Below, piece after piece: positions 1 through 6,797 of a stretch of DNA of 9,053 nucleotides (its first letter is position 1; each line of letters opens with the position of its first letter). The notes below the pieces were generated by a model, which saw only the letters and a program-made list of their open reading frames with translations, did no database searches and was not told the DNA's origin. The DNA comes from Pseudomonadota bacterium (GTDB lineage Bacteria; Pseudomonadota; Alphaproteobacteria; Rhizobiales; Hyphomicrobiaceae). Where the stretch lies: NCBI GenBank assembly GCA_021813195.1, contig JAKALI010000131.1:1-9053 (forward strand), written 5' to 3'. A program made the position numbers and the translations under genes.

Positions 1-1378
1 GATGATCCGCCGCTTTGGCGACATGGGCGGCGACACGCACGGCACCGCGCGTTTCGCCTCCCCGGCCGAAACCCGCCCGCTGGCGCAAGTCGCGGACGGG
101 CTTCTGATCGGGCGTGATCCGCAAACCGGAAAGCTGCTACGTTACGCGGGCGACTCCCACCTTCTGACGATGGCTCCGACGCGCACCGGCAAAGGTGTGG
201 GCGCGGTCATTCCCAACCTGCTGACGTTGCGCCGCTCGGTGATCTGCATTGATCCCAAGGGCGAGAACACGCGCGTCACGGCCCGCGCCCGCTCGCGCTT
301 CGGCCGGGTCCATGTCCTCGATCCCTTTGGGATCACCGGCCAGCCCTCGGCCGCCTTCAATCCACTGGCCGCGCTCGATCCGGTCAGTCTCGATCTGGCG
401 GAGGATGCCGCCACCCTGGCCGATGCCCTGGTGTATGACGCGCCCGGCGAAGCCGGAGAGGCGCACTGGAACGAGGAAGCCAAGGCGCTGATCGCCGGGC
501 TGCTGCTCCATATCGTCACCGCCGAACCGCCGCATAGCCGCACCCTGGCGCGGCTGCGCGAACATCTCACCGGATCACCGCAGGACTTCGCCGCCGTGCT
601 GGCCCAAATGCAGGCCAGCACGGCGGCGGGCGGGCTGGTCGCCCGCGCTGCCAACCGGCATGTGGGCAAGACCGGCCGCGAGGCGTCGGGCATTGTCTCC
701 ACCGCTCAACGCCATACCCATTTCCTCGACAGCCCGCGCATGACGGCGGTTCTGGGCCGTTCGGATTTTTCCTTTGCCGGTCTCAAGACCGAGACCGCTA
801 CCGTGTTCCTGGCGCTGCCCCCGGATCGCATCGCCACTTACGCGCGATGGCTGCGGCTGATGGTGACGCAAAGCCTACAAGAGTTGATCCGCGCGGGCGG
901 CCGTGCCGCCGTTCCGGTTCTCTACATGCTCGATGAGTTCGCCCAGGTAGGCTATCTGCCGCCGGTCGAACGGGCCATGAGTTTGATGGCCGGCTACGGC
1001 GTCCAATTCTGGCCGATCCTGCAAGACGTTCACCAGCTACAGGCCACCTACGGCGCGCGCGCCGGCACGTTCCTGTCCAACGTGGCGGTGCTGCAAGTGT
1101 TCGGGGTCAATGACCGCGAAAGCGCCCGGCTGGTGTCCGATCTGCTGGGGCAGGAAACGGTGGTGTTCGAGACAAGCAGCCAATCGCTCGATAGCGACAG
1201 GTCCGGCCTCTCCTATGCCCAGCATCACACCGGCCGGGCGCTGCTCACCCCGGACGAAGTGCGAAACCTCCCCGCCTCCCGCGAACTCCTGTTCCTCGCC
1301 GGGCAACGGCCCATCGTCGCGGACAAGTTGCGCTATTATACAGACAGGGAATTTGCCGGATTGTTTGATTCCAATTAG
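1..1378 (+). CDS. traG: TraG/VirD4-type conjugative coupling protein, 5' partial
   Basis: This is the ATPase domain of a type IV secretion coupling protein, which brings the relaxase-DNA complex to the mating channel at the inner membrane. The visible 458 residues (numbered from the ATG at 2) contain a Walker A loop APTRTGKGVG at 58-67, the CIDPKGEN segment at 82-89, a Walker B stretch VLYMLDEFAQVG at 306-317 and the LQDVHQL segment at 340-346. These are typical of the TraG family of Tn4371-like and Ti/RP4-like elements. The frame is open to the left edge and the N-terminal membrane helices are missing, so the ATG at 2 is probably internal. The C-terminus looks complete and ends at a TAG. Base composition is visibly richer in GC than the minus-strand genes further right. 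No trbB-like or other conjugation gene follows, so the module seems interrupted by cargo. Confidence 0.93.
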   Translation, partial: MIRRFGDMGGDTHGTARFASPAETRPLAQVADGLLIGRDPQTGKLLRYAGDSHLLTMAPTRTGKGVGAVIPNLLTLRRSVICIDPKGENTRVTARARSRFGRVHVLDPFGITGQPSAAFNPLAALDPVSLDLAEDAATLADALVYDAPGEAGEAHWNEEAKALIAGLLLHIVTAEPPHSRTLARLREHLTGSPQDFAAVLAQMQASTAAGGLVARAANRHVGKTGREASGIVSTAQRHTHFLDSPRMTAVLGRSDFSFAGLKTETATVFLALPPDRIATYARWLRLMVTQSLQELIRAGGRAAVPVLYMLDEFAQVGYLPPVERAMSLMAGYGVQFWPILQDVHQLQATYGARAGTFLSNVAVLQVFGVNDRESARLVSDLLGQETVVFETSSQSLDSDRSGLSYAQHHTGRALLTPDEVRNLPASRELLFLAGQRPIVADKLRYYTDREFAGLFDSN

Positions 1379-1389
1379 TCGGGGGGGAG

Positions 1390-1446
1390 ATGGTTCAAAG
1401 ACATATCGTCGTGATGCAGCAGGACAATGGCGGTTTCGAGGTTTAG
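1390..1446 (+). other. 18-codon ORF in the spacer after traG (possible leader or gene remnant)
   Basis: An ATG directly behind a GGGGGGGAG run opens an 18-residue reading frame that ends in TAG, 20 nt before the GTG of the next gene. The purine run abuts the ATG with no spacer, which is poor for ribosome binding. It may be chance, a coupling leader, or the start of a gene cut off when cargo was inserted behind traG. I do not recognise the peptide. Confidence 0.2.
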
Positions 1447-1451
1447 GTGTT

Positions 1452-1457
1452 GAAGGA
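1452..1457 (+). promoter_or_regulatory. Ribosome binding site setting the GTG start at 1467
   Basis: GAAGGA lies 9 nt before a GTG at 1467. It is the only convincing Shine-Dalgarno/start pair for the gene ending at 2252. The same frame is open further upstream to 1110, but that part lies inside traG and reads as out-of-frame coding sequence. Confidence 0.6.
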
Positions 1458-1466
1458 ATAAACGCC

Positions 1467-2252
1467 GTGAGCGCGCTTGATTACATCGAACCGTGGATTG
1501 CGGACATTGAACAACAGGTGTTCCCGGCGCTGCGCGCCGATCCGCGCTTCAAGGATGCCGATAAGCTGATTGCGCGGTTTTCGGGGGCCGTCACGCGCTG
1601 GCGGGCGGGCGGCCAGGTGCGCCCGATTATCGAAGATGCCAACGAACTTGCTGCGGCGGTGGCGCTTTTGCGCCTCGACGCCAGCGAGGTCGCAATCCAG
1701 TACGAGCCGCCGTTGAAGAATACAGGCAAGTCAATCGACTTCGGACTGGAATGGCCGGACGGTACACGCTCCTGGGTGGATGTGAAAACCGTGGCCCCGA
1801 AATGGATAGATGACGATGCCTCATGGCATCGGTTTGAGCGCCTGACTGCTGATTTCCCAAACAATGCGCGACTTGAAGTGAGCCGAACCTGGGCGGGCGC
1901 GGCGATTTCAGGCCAGGAGATAAAAGCCAGATGGTCGTTTATTCAAAGAACTGTAGAAGCCGAACAGAAGGCTACGCTGCTGTCCGAGAGCGAACGCGGC
2001 CCTGTTCGGCTGTTGCTCTGTTCCAACGGCGCGTTTCATAAAGACGGTCTAGAAGATTTCGCCGATTTTTACAGACGCGGACGCTTTCGGGATGACGATT
2101 GGGCGCGCAACGCGGTGGCGCGCTACATGGCCGACGAAGGTATCACCTTCGCGCAATCTCTGGCCGGCTTCTGCTTTCTTGAGCGGCCGTGGGACGCGGC
2201 GTTCGCTAGCGAATTGGCGATTGATGTGAGAGGGCCGGCGTTCGGCGCTTGA
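1467..2252 (+). CDS. Hypothetical protein with PD-(D/E)xK-like nuclease motif
   Basis: I do not recognise this 261-residue protein as a named family. It is soluble, with no signal peptide or membrane segment. Its centre reads like a restriction-endonuclease fold core: E80, then D91 in the strand KSIDF, a short hairpin, and D105-V-K107 in the strand SWVDVKTV. The spacing D-x13-D-x-K fits PD-(D/E)xK enzymes, and E60 in a preceding helix could be the extra acidic residue. The C-terminal half has a hydrophobic strand RLLLCSNGAF (181-190), an acidic/arginine-rich helix and a GFCFLERPWD segment (234-243). The start is a GTG with GAAGGA upstream. The gene follows traG by 88 nt and converges on the defence-like operon, so a role in DNA cleavage or defence is plausible but inferred. 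A non-catalytic DNA-binding role is also possible. Confidence 0.75.
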   Translation: MSALDYIEPWIADIEQQVFPALRADPRFKDADKLIARFSGAVTRWRAGGQVRPIIEDANELAAAVALLRLDASEVAIQYEPPLKNTGKSIDFGLEWPDGTRSWVDVKTVAPKWIDDDASWHRFERLTADFPNNARLEVSRTWAGAAISGQEIKARWSFIQRTVEAEQKATLLSESERGPVRLLLCSNGAFHKDGLEDFADFYRRGRFRDDDWARNAVARYMADEGITFAQSLAGFCFLERPWDAAFASELAIDVRGPAFGA

Positions 2253-2260
2253 CCGCCGAA
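2241..2260. terminator. Possible hairpin terminator over the stop codon
   Basis: A perfect 7-bp inverted repeat, TTCGGCG and CGCCGAA, is separated by 6 nt and contains the TGA stop of the upstream plus-strand gene in its loop. There is no T-run after it on either strand, so it would be an atypical terminator at best. Its place between convergent genes is the main support. Confidence 0.3.
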
Positions 2261-2307
2261 AGCTCATACGGGTGATGGCCGTTGTGTCTGTCTCGGCATG
2301 TACACAT

Positions 2308-2323
2308 TTGCGATCTATCGCAA
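2308..2323. repeat. 16-bp near-perfect palindrome in the convergent spacer
   Basis: TTGCGAT and ATCGCAA flank a 2-nt centre. It lies 28 nt past the stop of the DUF3644 gene, between convergent transcription units. It could be part of a terminator-like hairpin for the minus-strand operon (with the inner bases opened as the loop), or a site for a dimeric DNA-binding protein. There is no T-run to favour a terminator. Confidence 0.4.
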
Positions 2324-2351
2324 CCACGTCCGCGCACACGATAAGATGCGG

Positions 2352-3548
2352 CTAGCGGTACTTGTCTCCTTGTTCTTGGCAGTGCGCTCTCACGCGCGCA
2401 ACCCACAGCTCAAACCCCTCCCATGTGCCTTTGTAGACGCCCGCCTTCCCGTAGCCCTTCGCTGGGTCTTTGGCCTCCAGGACACGCCACAACTCGGTAT
2501 GTTTCTGCAAATTGAACTTGGGAAAGCCGTCGGCCTTCATCAAGTCCACAACCTGCTTTGCGGCGTATCGAGGCTTATCCACCTCCTTGAGCAAGACCCG
2601 ACTAATTTCCCGTGCCTCTTCTGAATCAGCCTTCACAAACTCCACCGCAGCGTCGGCGGCCGAAGCCCTCTTACCAAGCTTGGGGACAAAAACCACTCGA
2701 TAAGCAAATCTAGGATCGGCCAGTTCGTCTGCGGTTAGTCCGGCGTGAAAGGCATCCATCATCGTCTGGATATGACCGGGAAGATCGCTGGCGCTCTTCA
2801 AGATAGCTCGTTGGTCGGCGCTAAAAGTAACGAACTGGAGCGCGATGGGAAGCCGCCGCTCCAGTCCAAACTGCTTGCCGAAAAGCTCCTTGATAGCGTC
2901 GCTAAAGTTTATGCAGCACGCCTGCAACTTCGCGCTCACCGCATCATCGATGCGATTCGTGGAGCGATGCTCTATCTCATGGCGGAGTTCTAACAAGAAA
3001 TCCAAATTTTTGACTGTACCAACCGGGAGCGGACATCGTGCATGACACAGGCATTTTCCTAACTCCCAATATCTTTCCGCTCCCTGCTTCGTCTTTTCCA
3101 CGGCGCCTTTTGCGTCTTTGTATCGATAATCGATTCCTTCGCGTTTGAACCAAGCATGCAGAAGGTATGTCCACGCTATTATCGCTGTTACGATGAATAG
3201 CTCCGCTCGGAAATTCAGACCGACACTGTTGAACGTCTGTACGGCAGCGATCATCCCTTCGCGTGCTTTTATTAGGAGTTCGTCGCCGCGAAGGCACAGT
3301 CCCGTCTGGGGGTCGTGATCCGGCCACGCTGCGAGAAATTCGTCCAACTCACCAGCGGGCGCGGCCTTGAGGGCTTTATGCTTCTTGCCAGTCCTGATCT
3401 CCCCAATCGCTCGGTGATTCACGGAGCGCGTTGGGCGCGTGAAGAATGCAAGAATATCCTGATCGTTGTATCCGCCGCGCTCCAACATCGCCTTTACAAG
3501 TGCGACTTCCCATTTCTCCAGCGTATTCCCCTTCCGGCGCTTTGGCAT
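2352..3548 (-). CDS. DUF3644 protein with HEPN-type R-x4-H motif
   Basis: This 398-residue protein matches the DUF3644 family as I know it. Residues about 8-57 look like a helix-turn-helix DNA-binding segment, including RSVNHRAIGEIRTGKKH. The DUF3644 core begins near DELLIKAREGMIAAV (89-103) and continues through a hydrophobic helix, NFRAELFIVTAIIAWTYLL (112-130). It contains LELRHEIEHR (187-196), where R189 and H194 form an R-x4-H pattern, the active-site signature of HEPN ribonucleases. The C-terminal part (about 305-398) is a second helical, possibly winged-helix region ending in a basic tail. The ATG is 19 nt after the stop of the GIY-YIG gene, so it is the last gene of the operon, although its ribosome site is weak. 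A toxic RNase or abortive-infection role is inferred from the motif and context. Confidence 0.85.
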   Translation of the reverse strand: MPKRRKGNTLEKWEVALVKAMLERGGYNDQDILAFFTRPTRSVNHRAIGEIRTGKKHKALKAAPAGELDEFLAAWPDHDPQTGLCLRGDELLIKAREGMIAAVQTFNSVGLNFRAELFIVTAIIAWTYLLHAWFKREGIDYRYKDAKGAVEKTKQGAERYWELGKCLCHARCPLPVGTVKNLDFLLELRHEIEHRSTNRIDDAVSAKLQACCINFSDAIKELFGKQFGLERRLPIALQFVTFSADQRAILKSASDLPGHIQTMMDAFHAGLTADELADPRFAYRVVFVPKLGKRASAADAAVEFVKADSEEAREISRVLLKEVDKPRYAAKQVVDLMKADGFPKFNLQKHTELWRVLEAKDPAKGYGKAGVYKGTWEGFELWVARVRAHCQEQGDKYR

Positions 3549-3567
3549 TTCTCGGTGACCGTCACGT

Positions 3568-4749
3568 CTAACCAGTTCTTACCAGTGCCGCCGACTTCGG
3601 ATCGTACACGTAATCGGTTATCGACCCATTCATAATCCGGTCCACAGCTTCATCGATCACGAAGCGCGGGACTAGAAACCATTCGCGCGGTATTATGGGG
3701 TTGCCGAAACGATCTTTGATTTCAATGTTGAGCCGCGCCGAGTCAAAGATGCGATGGATAACGTTCTCAAGCCGGATGCGGTTGACATTATAAAGCTCAT
3801 AGGTCGCAACGATTTCCACGTCCGCCATGAGATAGGTCGGGTCGAGCTTGGCATTTGCAATGCGCTGTTTCACATCTCCGCCAGTCACGCCGATCTTGTG
3901 TAGAATATCCCGGTTTGCCGCGACAAATGGATCATCCGATTTGCTGCGCAGAACGTAGATTTTGCCACTCGCTAAGTCGCCCTCTGAATTGTCACCGGCG
4001 AACAGTGGACCCGCTACCGGGTCGGTAATGCGCCGTCCGGCTTCGTCCTTATGGAGCGCTCGCTGCAATGACCGCATAAGCAAATTACTTTCCGTGCCGT
4101 TGTCGAAGATCACGCGCAGCCGAGCATCGGTCCTGCCTTGCGCGTTAGAGAATATCTCTCCCATATCGGCGACATAGGCTTTCTGGCCGCCGACGATGAA
4201 CCAACTGCCAGGCCTGATTTCCGCCTTTAGCTCAAATGGGCGGGTCTGGCGGACGCCGCTCTCAATCTCCTGCTGTACCTTCTCAAACAGCGGCTTGAAG
4301 CGATCAAAATCCTCGCATCTTTCCCGATTGGCGATCTCCTCCGCCGCCCGTTTGTCGGCACTCGTGCGGACATGGCGCAGATCGGTGATCTCCGAACTGC
4401 CCGCTGCATCCCGCAATTCGGCAAGCAGCTCTTCGTCGTCAATCGACTCGCCGGTGTTGACCGGCGCTGCGGCGGCCCCTTTCAACAGTCCCTGCCGGTC
4501 GAATGGCGCAAGAAGCGACCGGCATTCCTCCAGCGTGCGAAGGCGATCCAGCCGGACAGCGTAAAGTCGCTCGAAAATATCGTTGTTTTCGCCATGCTCG
4601 GGCGCGTGACCGTGCGTTTCGACAAACCGCTGTATCTCCTCAAATCCCGCGATGATGCGCTCCTCGTGCGCGGAACGCCCGCCCTTCTTTTCCGGCTGGG
4701 CGAATTCGTCGAGTTCGGCGCGCAGTTCATCAAGATCGAAGTCAGTCAT
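3568..4749 (-). CDS. GIY-YIG nuclease family protein (T5orf172-like)
   Basis: The start is taken at the ATG at 4749 (393 residues), preceded by a GAAGG ribosome site, rather than at 4845, because the longer N-terminus only reads out of frame through the helicase gene. Residues 26-80 are helical and carry a motif resembling FxxxxGxxPxxxxxxxxER. A linker and a beta-rich middle domain (about 175-235) follow. The C-terminal domain (about 260-375) is a divergent GIY-YIG fold: GKIYVLRS (262-269) holds the first tyrosine (Y265), HKIGVTG (284-290) replaces the YIG strand, KQRIANA (294-300) holds the conserved arginine (R296), and RLENVIHRIF (326-335) holds the candidate metal-binding glutamate (E328). 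It overlaps the helicase stop by 8 nt, so it is probably translationally coupled. It is the most likely DNA-cutting subunit of the system. Confidence 0.87.
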   Translation of the reverse strand: MTDFDLDELRAELDEFAQPEKKGGRSAHEERIIAGFEEIQRFVETHGHAPEHGENNDIFERLYAVRLDRLRTLEECRSLLAPFDRQGLLKGAAAAPVNTGESIDDEELLAELRDAAGSSEITDLRHVRTSADKRAAEEIANRERCEDFDRFKPLFEKVQQEIESGVRQTRPFELKAEIRPGSWFIVGGQKAYVADMGEIFSNAQGRTDARLRVIFDNGTESNLLMRSLQRALHKDEAGRRITDPVAGPLFAGDNSEGDLASGKIYVLRSKSDDPFVAANRDILHKIGVTGGDVKQRIANAKLDPTYLMADVEIVATYELYNVNRIRLENVIHRIFDSARLNIEIKDRFGNPIIPREWFLVPRFVIDEAVDRIMNGSITDYVYDPKSAALVRTG

Positions 4750-6196
4750 AGCGGCCTTCGTCCTTGTATCTGACAAAGGCGGCAGCGCCTTCCGCCATCC
4801 GCTTTTCCCAAGCATCCGTCGCGCTGATTGAGGGAACGCGCCCACGCTCTCTCTTGAACTTCACGGCCCTTATGGCGAGTTCCTTGGCTTCATCCGGTGT
4901 CAGGCTGGTGCGCTTGGCAGCGATGGCCGCTTGCACCTGCTTCAGCCTGTCCTCCGTCATCGCCTTGGCAAGGATGGCGTAGGCCTCGCTAAACGGATTG
5001 ATGCGGTCGATGAGGTCAATATCGAGTTCGCGAACATCCATCGCGAATCTGCGCACGCCGTCAATAAGCGCTGTGTTGGCGCTTTGCTCGCCATCGCCTT
5101 CCAACGCAACCTGCTTGGCTTGTTGAGTCAGGTTGAGCGCCGCGATGGCGTGCTGCCGCACGGCTTCTTGATCCTCCGCGTCAAGTTCTGGGTACTTGTC
5201 CTTGACGATCTTGCCCATGCGAAGGACGGTCAGATCCTCGGGTACTAGCTCCTCATTGAACAAGCCCTGCTCGATAGCGGTTTTGTCCTGAACGAAAGCT
5301 GCAATTACCTCGTTCAAATCTTCCTGACAGATGCGCGCCGCTTCTTTGCTCTTGGGTTCGGCGAGGCCCTTGATTTCTATCTGGAACTTCCCTGTCTCCT
5401 CGTTGAAGCCGATATTCGTCTTATTGGGATCATAGCCACCCTCGCCATAGTTGAAGCCGGGCGTTGCTTCATTGTTTGGATTCTTGGGCCTGAACTCGAA
5501 ACGCGGCGCAAGAACCTGTTCCATGAGAAGGCTTGCCGCGATGGCCTTGAGCGTATCGTTCACGGCCTCGGTCACTGCTTCTTCGGAAGCGTCCGGTTCC
5601 GCGATAAGGTTCGTAAACCGGGCGCGCGTCTTGCCCGGTGCGTCGCGTGTCGCGCGCCCAATGATTTGCACGATCTCGGTAAGGCTTGCTCGGTAGCCGA
5701 CCGTCAGAGCGTGTTCGCACCAAATCCAGTCAAAGCCCTCCTTCGCCATTCCGAGGGCAATGATAATGTCCACATAGTCGCGGTTGTCCTTTTGCAACGG
5801 GTCTTTCAGGGACAAAGAAACGCGGTCGCGCTTTGCCGGATCGTCATCGACCAGATCGGCGATCCTCAGAACCTTGCCATCGGGTCGTTTGACCAGTTGG
5901 AAGCCGGTCGCCGCGTCGATCCCTTGCCACTCCCCCAGTTCACCAAGTATGTGTTCGACCTCTTTGATCTTGTCCTTCGTGCTCTCGCGTGAATTGACGT
6001 TGGGGATATGAATGATGGTCTTCTCAGTTGGATCGAGAACCTTGAGAATGTCATCCGCGTAAGGGCCGGAATAGAAGTAATACCCGATGTCGAGTTGCTT
6101 GAGATATTCGTAGCCGTTCAGTTGCTCGTAGTAGGTATTAGGTGACGGTATCGAATTTCGACTCGTCCTGTGGGGCAAGAACCGCTTCGGCATCAC
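4742..6196 (-). CDS. Helicase fragment: C-terminal RecA lobe and accessory domain
   Basis: This is the 3' reading frame of the frameshifted helicase. True homologous sequence begins at TYYEQLNGY (near 6136); the first 20 residues from the GTG at 6196 or ATG at 6193 are out-of-frame reading of the first fragment. It has motif V (146-157), motif VI with the arginine finger region QIIGRATRDAPGK (177-189), and then about 290 residues of helicase-specific C-terminal domain. That domain ends in a conserved-looking patch GRVPSISATDAWEKRMAEG. GGGG precedes the GTG, so weak internal initiation is conceivable but not demonstrated. Confidence 0.65.
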   Translation of the reverse strand: MMPKRFLPHRTSRNSIPSPNTYYEQLNGYEYLKQLDIGYYFYSGPYADDILKVLDPTEKTIIHIPNVNSRESTKDKIKEVEHILGELGEWQGIDAATGFQLVKRPDGKVLRIADLVDDDPAKRDRVSLSLKDPLQKDNRDYVDIIIALGMAKEGFDWIWCEHALTVGYRASLTEIVQIIGRATRDAPGKTRARFTNLIAEPDASEEAVTEAVNDTLKAIAASLLMEQVLAPRFEFRPKNPNNEATPGFNYGEGGYDPNKTNIGFNEETGKFQIEIKGLAEPKSKEAARICQEDLNEVIAAFVQDKTAIEQGLFNEELVPEDLTVLRMGKIVKDKYPELDAEDQEAVRQHAIAALNLTQQAKQVALEGDGEQSANTALIDGVRRFAMDVRELDIDLIDRINPFSEAYAILAKAMTEDRLKQVQAAIAAKRTSLTPDEAKELAIRAVKFKRERGRVPSISATDAWEKRMAEGAAAFVRYKDEGRYD

Positions 6197-6797
6197 CCCG
6201 GAAATAGGAACCCGTCATCGCCACGATATGCACCTTGTCACGCGCGATGAATTGGCCGAGTTGGAGGCCGAGTTTGTTGTCCGGGTTTGCAGAAACGTGA
6301 TGGAATTCATCTACCGCGATCAGGCGATCATCGAATGCTTCAACCCCGAACTGATCGACCGCGAAGCGAAACGTGGCATGGGTGCAGACTAGAACCTTAT
6401 CGTCGCTATCCAGAAACGCGCGAACTGAATTGACCTTCCCGCCGTTGTCCGAACCCGGCGCATTGCAGAGATTCCATTTGGGTTCGACATGCCAGTCAGC
6501 CGAGAAGCCGTATTTGGTCAAAGGCTCGTCGTTGAAGCTCGCGCCGATGGTCTTCTCAGGCACAACGATGATGGCCTGCTTGAGACCCTGATTTTGCAGT
6601 TTGTCGAGCGCGATAAACATGAGCGCCCGGCTCTTGCCCGAGGCTGGGGGCGATTTGATAAGGAGATATTGCTCGCCGCGTTTCTCATAAGCGCGCTCCT
6701 GCATGGGCCGCATACCAAGCGCATTAGCCTTCGTTGAATTGCCATTCCGGGCATAGGAAACGGAAATTGACGGCACGGATTTGTGCGAGCCTGTCAT
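6138..6797 (-). CDS. Helicase fragment: N-terminal RecA lobe (219 residues)
   Basis: This is the 5' reading frame of the frameshifted helicase. It carries the ATP-binding half: Walker A at residues 50-58, motif Ia at 78-83, LIAVDEFHH at 159-167 and motif III at 194-202. The start is fixed by the ATGA overlap with the methyltransferase stop. It ends with a premature TAA right after DTVT. Alone it lacks motifs IV-VI and the arginine finger, so it should not hydrolyse ATP efficiently unless it pairs with the second fragment. Confidence 0.7.
   Translation of the reverse strand: MTGSHKSVPSISVSYARNGNSTKANALGMRPMQERAYEKRGEQYLLIKSPPASGKSRALMFIALDKLQNQGLKQAIIVVPEKTIGASFNDEPLTKYGFSADWHVEPKWNLCNAPGSDNGGKVNSVRAFLDSDDKVLVCTHATFRFAVDQFGVEAFDDRLIAVDEFHHVSANPDNKLGLQLGQFIARDKVHIVAMTGSYFRGDAEAVLAPQDESKFDTVT

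Larger units (their letters stand above)
4742..6797 (-). pseudogene. DEAD/DEAH-type SF2 helicase, frameshifted by one inserted base
   Basis: Taken together, two overlapping frames encode one SF2 helicase, a DNA-dependent ATPase. The 5' frame (6797 to 6138) has Walker A PPASGKSRA, motif Ia VVPEKT, a DEFH Walker B box and motif III MTGSYFRGD, then hits TAA. The 3' frame (to 4742) has motif V ALGMAKEGFDW and motif VI QIIGRATRDAPGK. At the junction the coding strand reads ACC-TAA-TAC-CTA; deleting one A gives ACC-TAT-ACC-TAC-TAC and a continuous product of 684 residues with a sensible V-T-Y-T-Y-Y-E-Q sequence. The extra base is the T at plus-strand 6138 or 6139. The gene starts inside the methyltransferase stop (ATGA, 4-nt overlap) and ends inside the GIY-YIG start. 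It is either a true disabling mutation, a sequencing error, or a split gene. Confidence 0.85.

Noticed and set aside
137..702. Minus-strand open frames opposite traG
   Set aside because: They are antisense shadows of a GC-rich coding gene, with no recognisable domains or ribosome sites.
1110..1466. Upstream extension of the PD-(D/E)xK-like gene to an ATG at 1110
   Set aside because: It overlaps the conserved end of traG in another frame and has no ribosome site; the GTG at 1467 has a good one.
3555..3565. GTGAC-C-GTCAC palindrome between the GIY-YIG and DUF3644 genes
   Set aside because: The arms are only 5 bp, within the 19-nt intergenic gap; this is likely by chance.
4750..4845. Longer N-terminus of the GIY-YIG protein starting at 4845
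   Set aside because: It is out-of-frame reading of the helicase C-terminus. The ATG at 4749 has a GAAGG site and gives a natural overlap with the helicase stop.
4196..5248. Plus-strand open frames opposite the GIY-YIG and helicase genes
   Set aside because: They lie fully antisense to well-supported conserved genes and have no family features.
6130..6196. Programmed ribosomal frameshift in the helicase
   Set aside because: The site ACC-TAA-TAC has no slippery heptamer and no good +1 shift codon, and no stimulatory structure is obvious. A plain one-base insertion explains it better.
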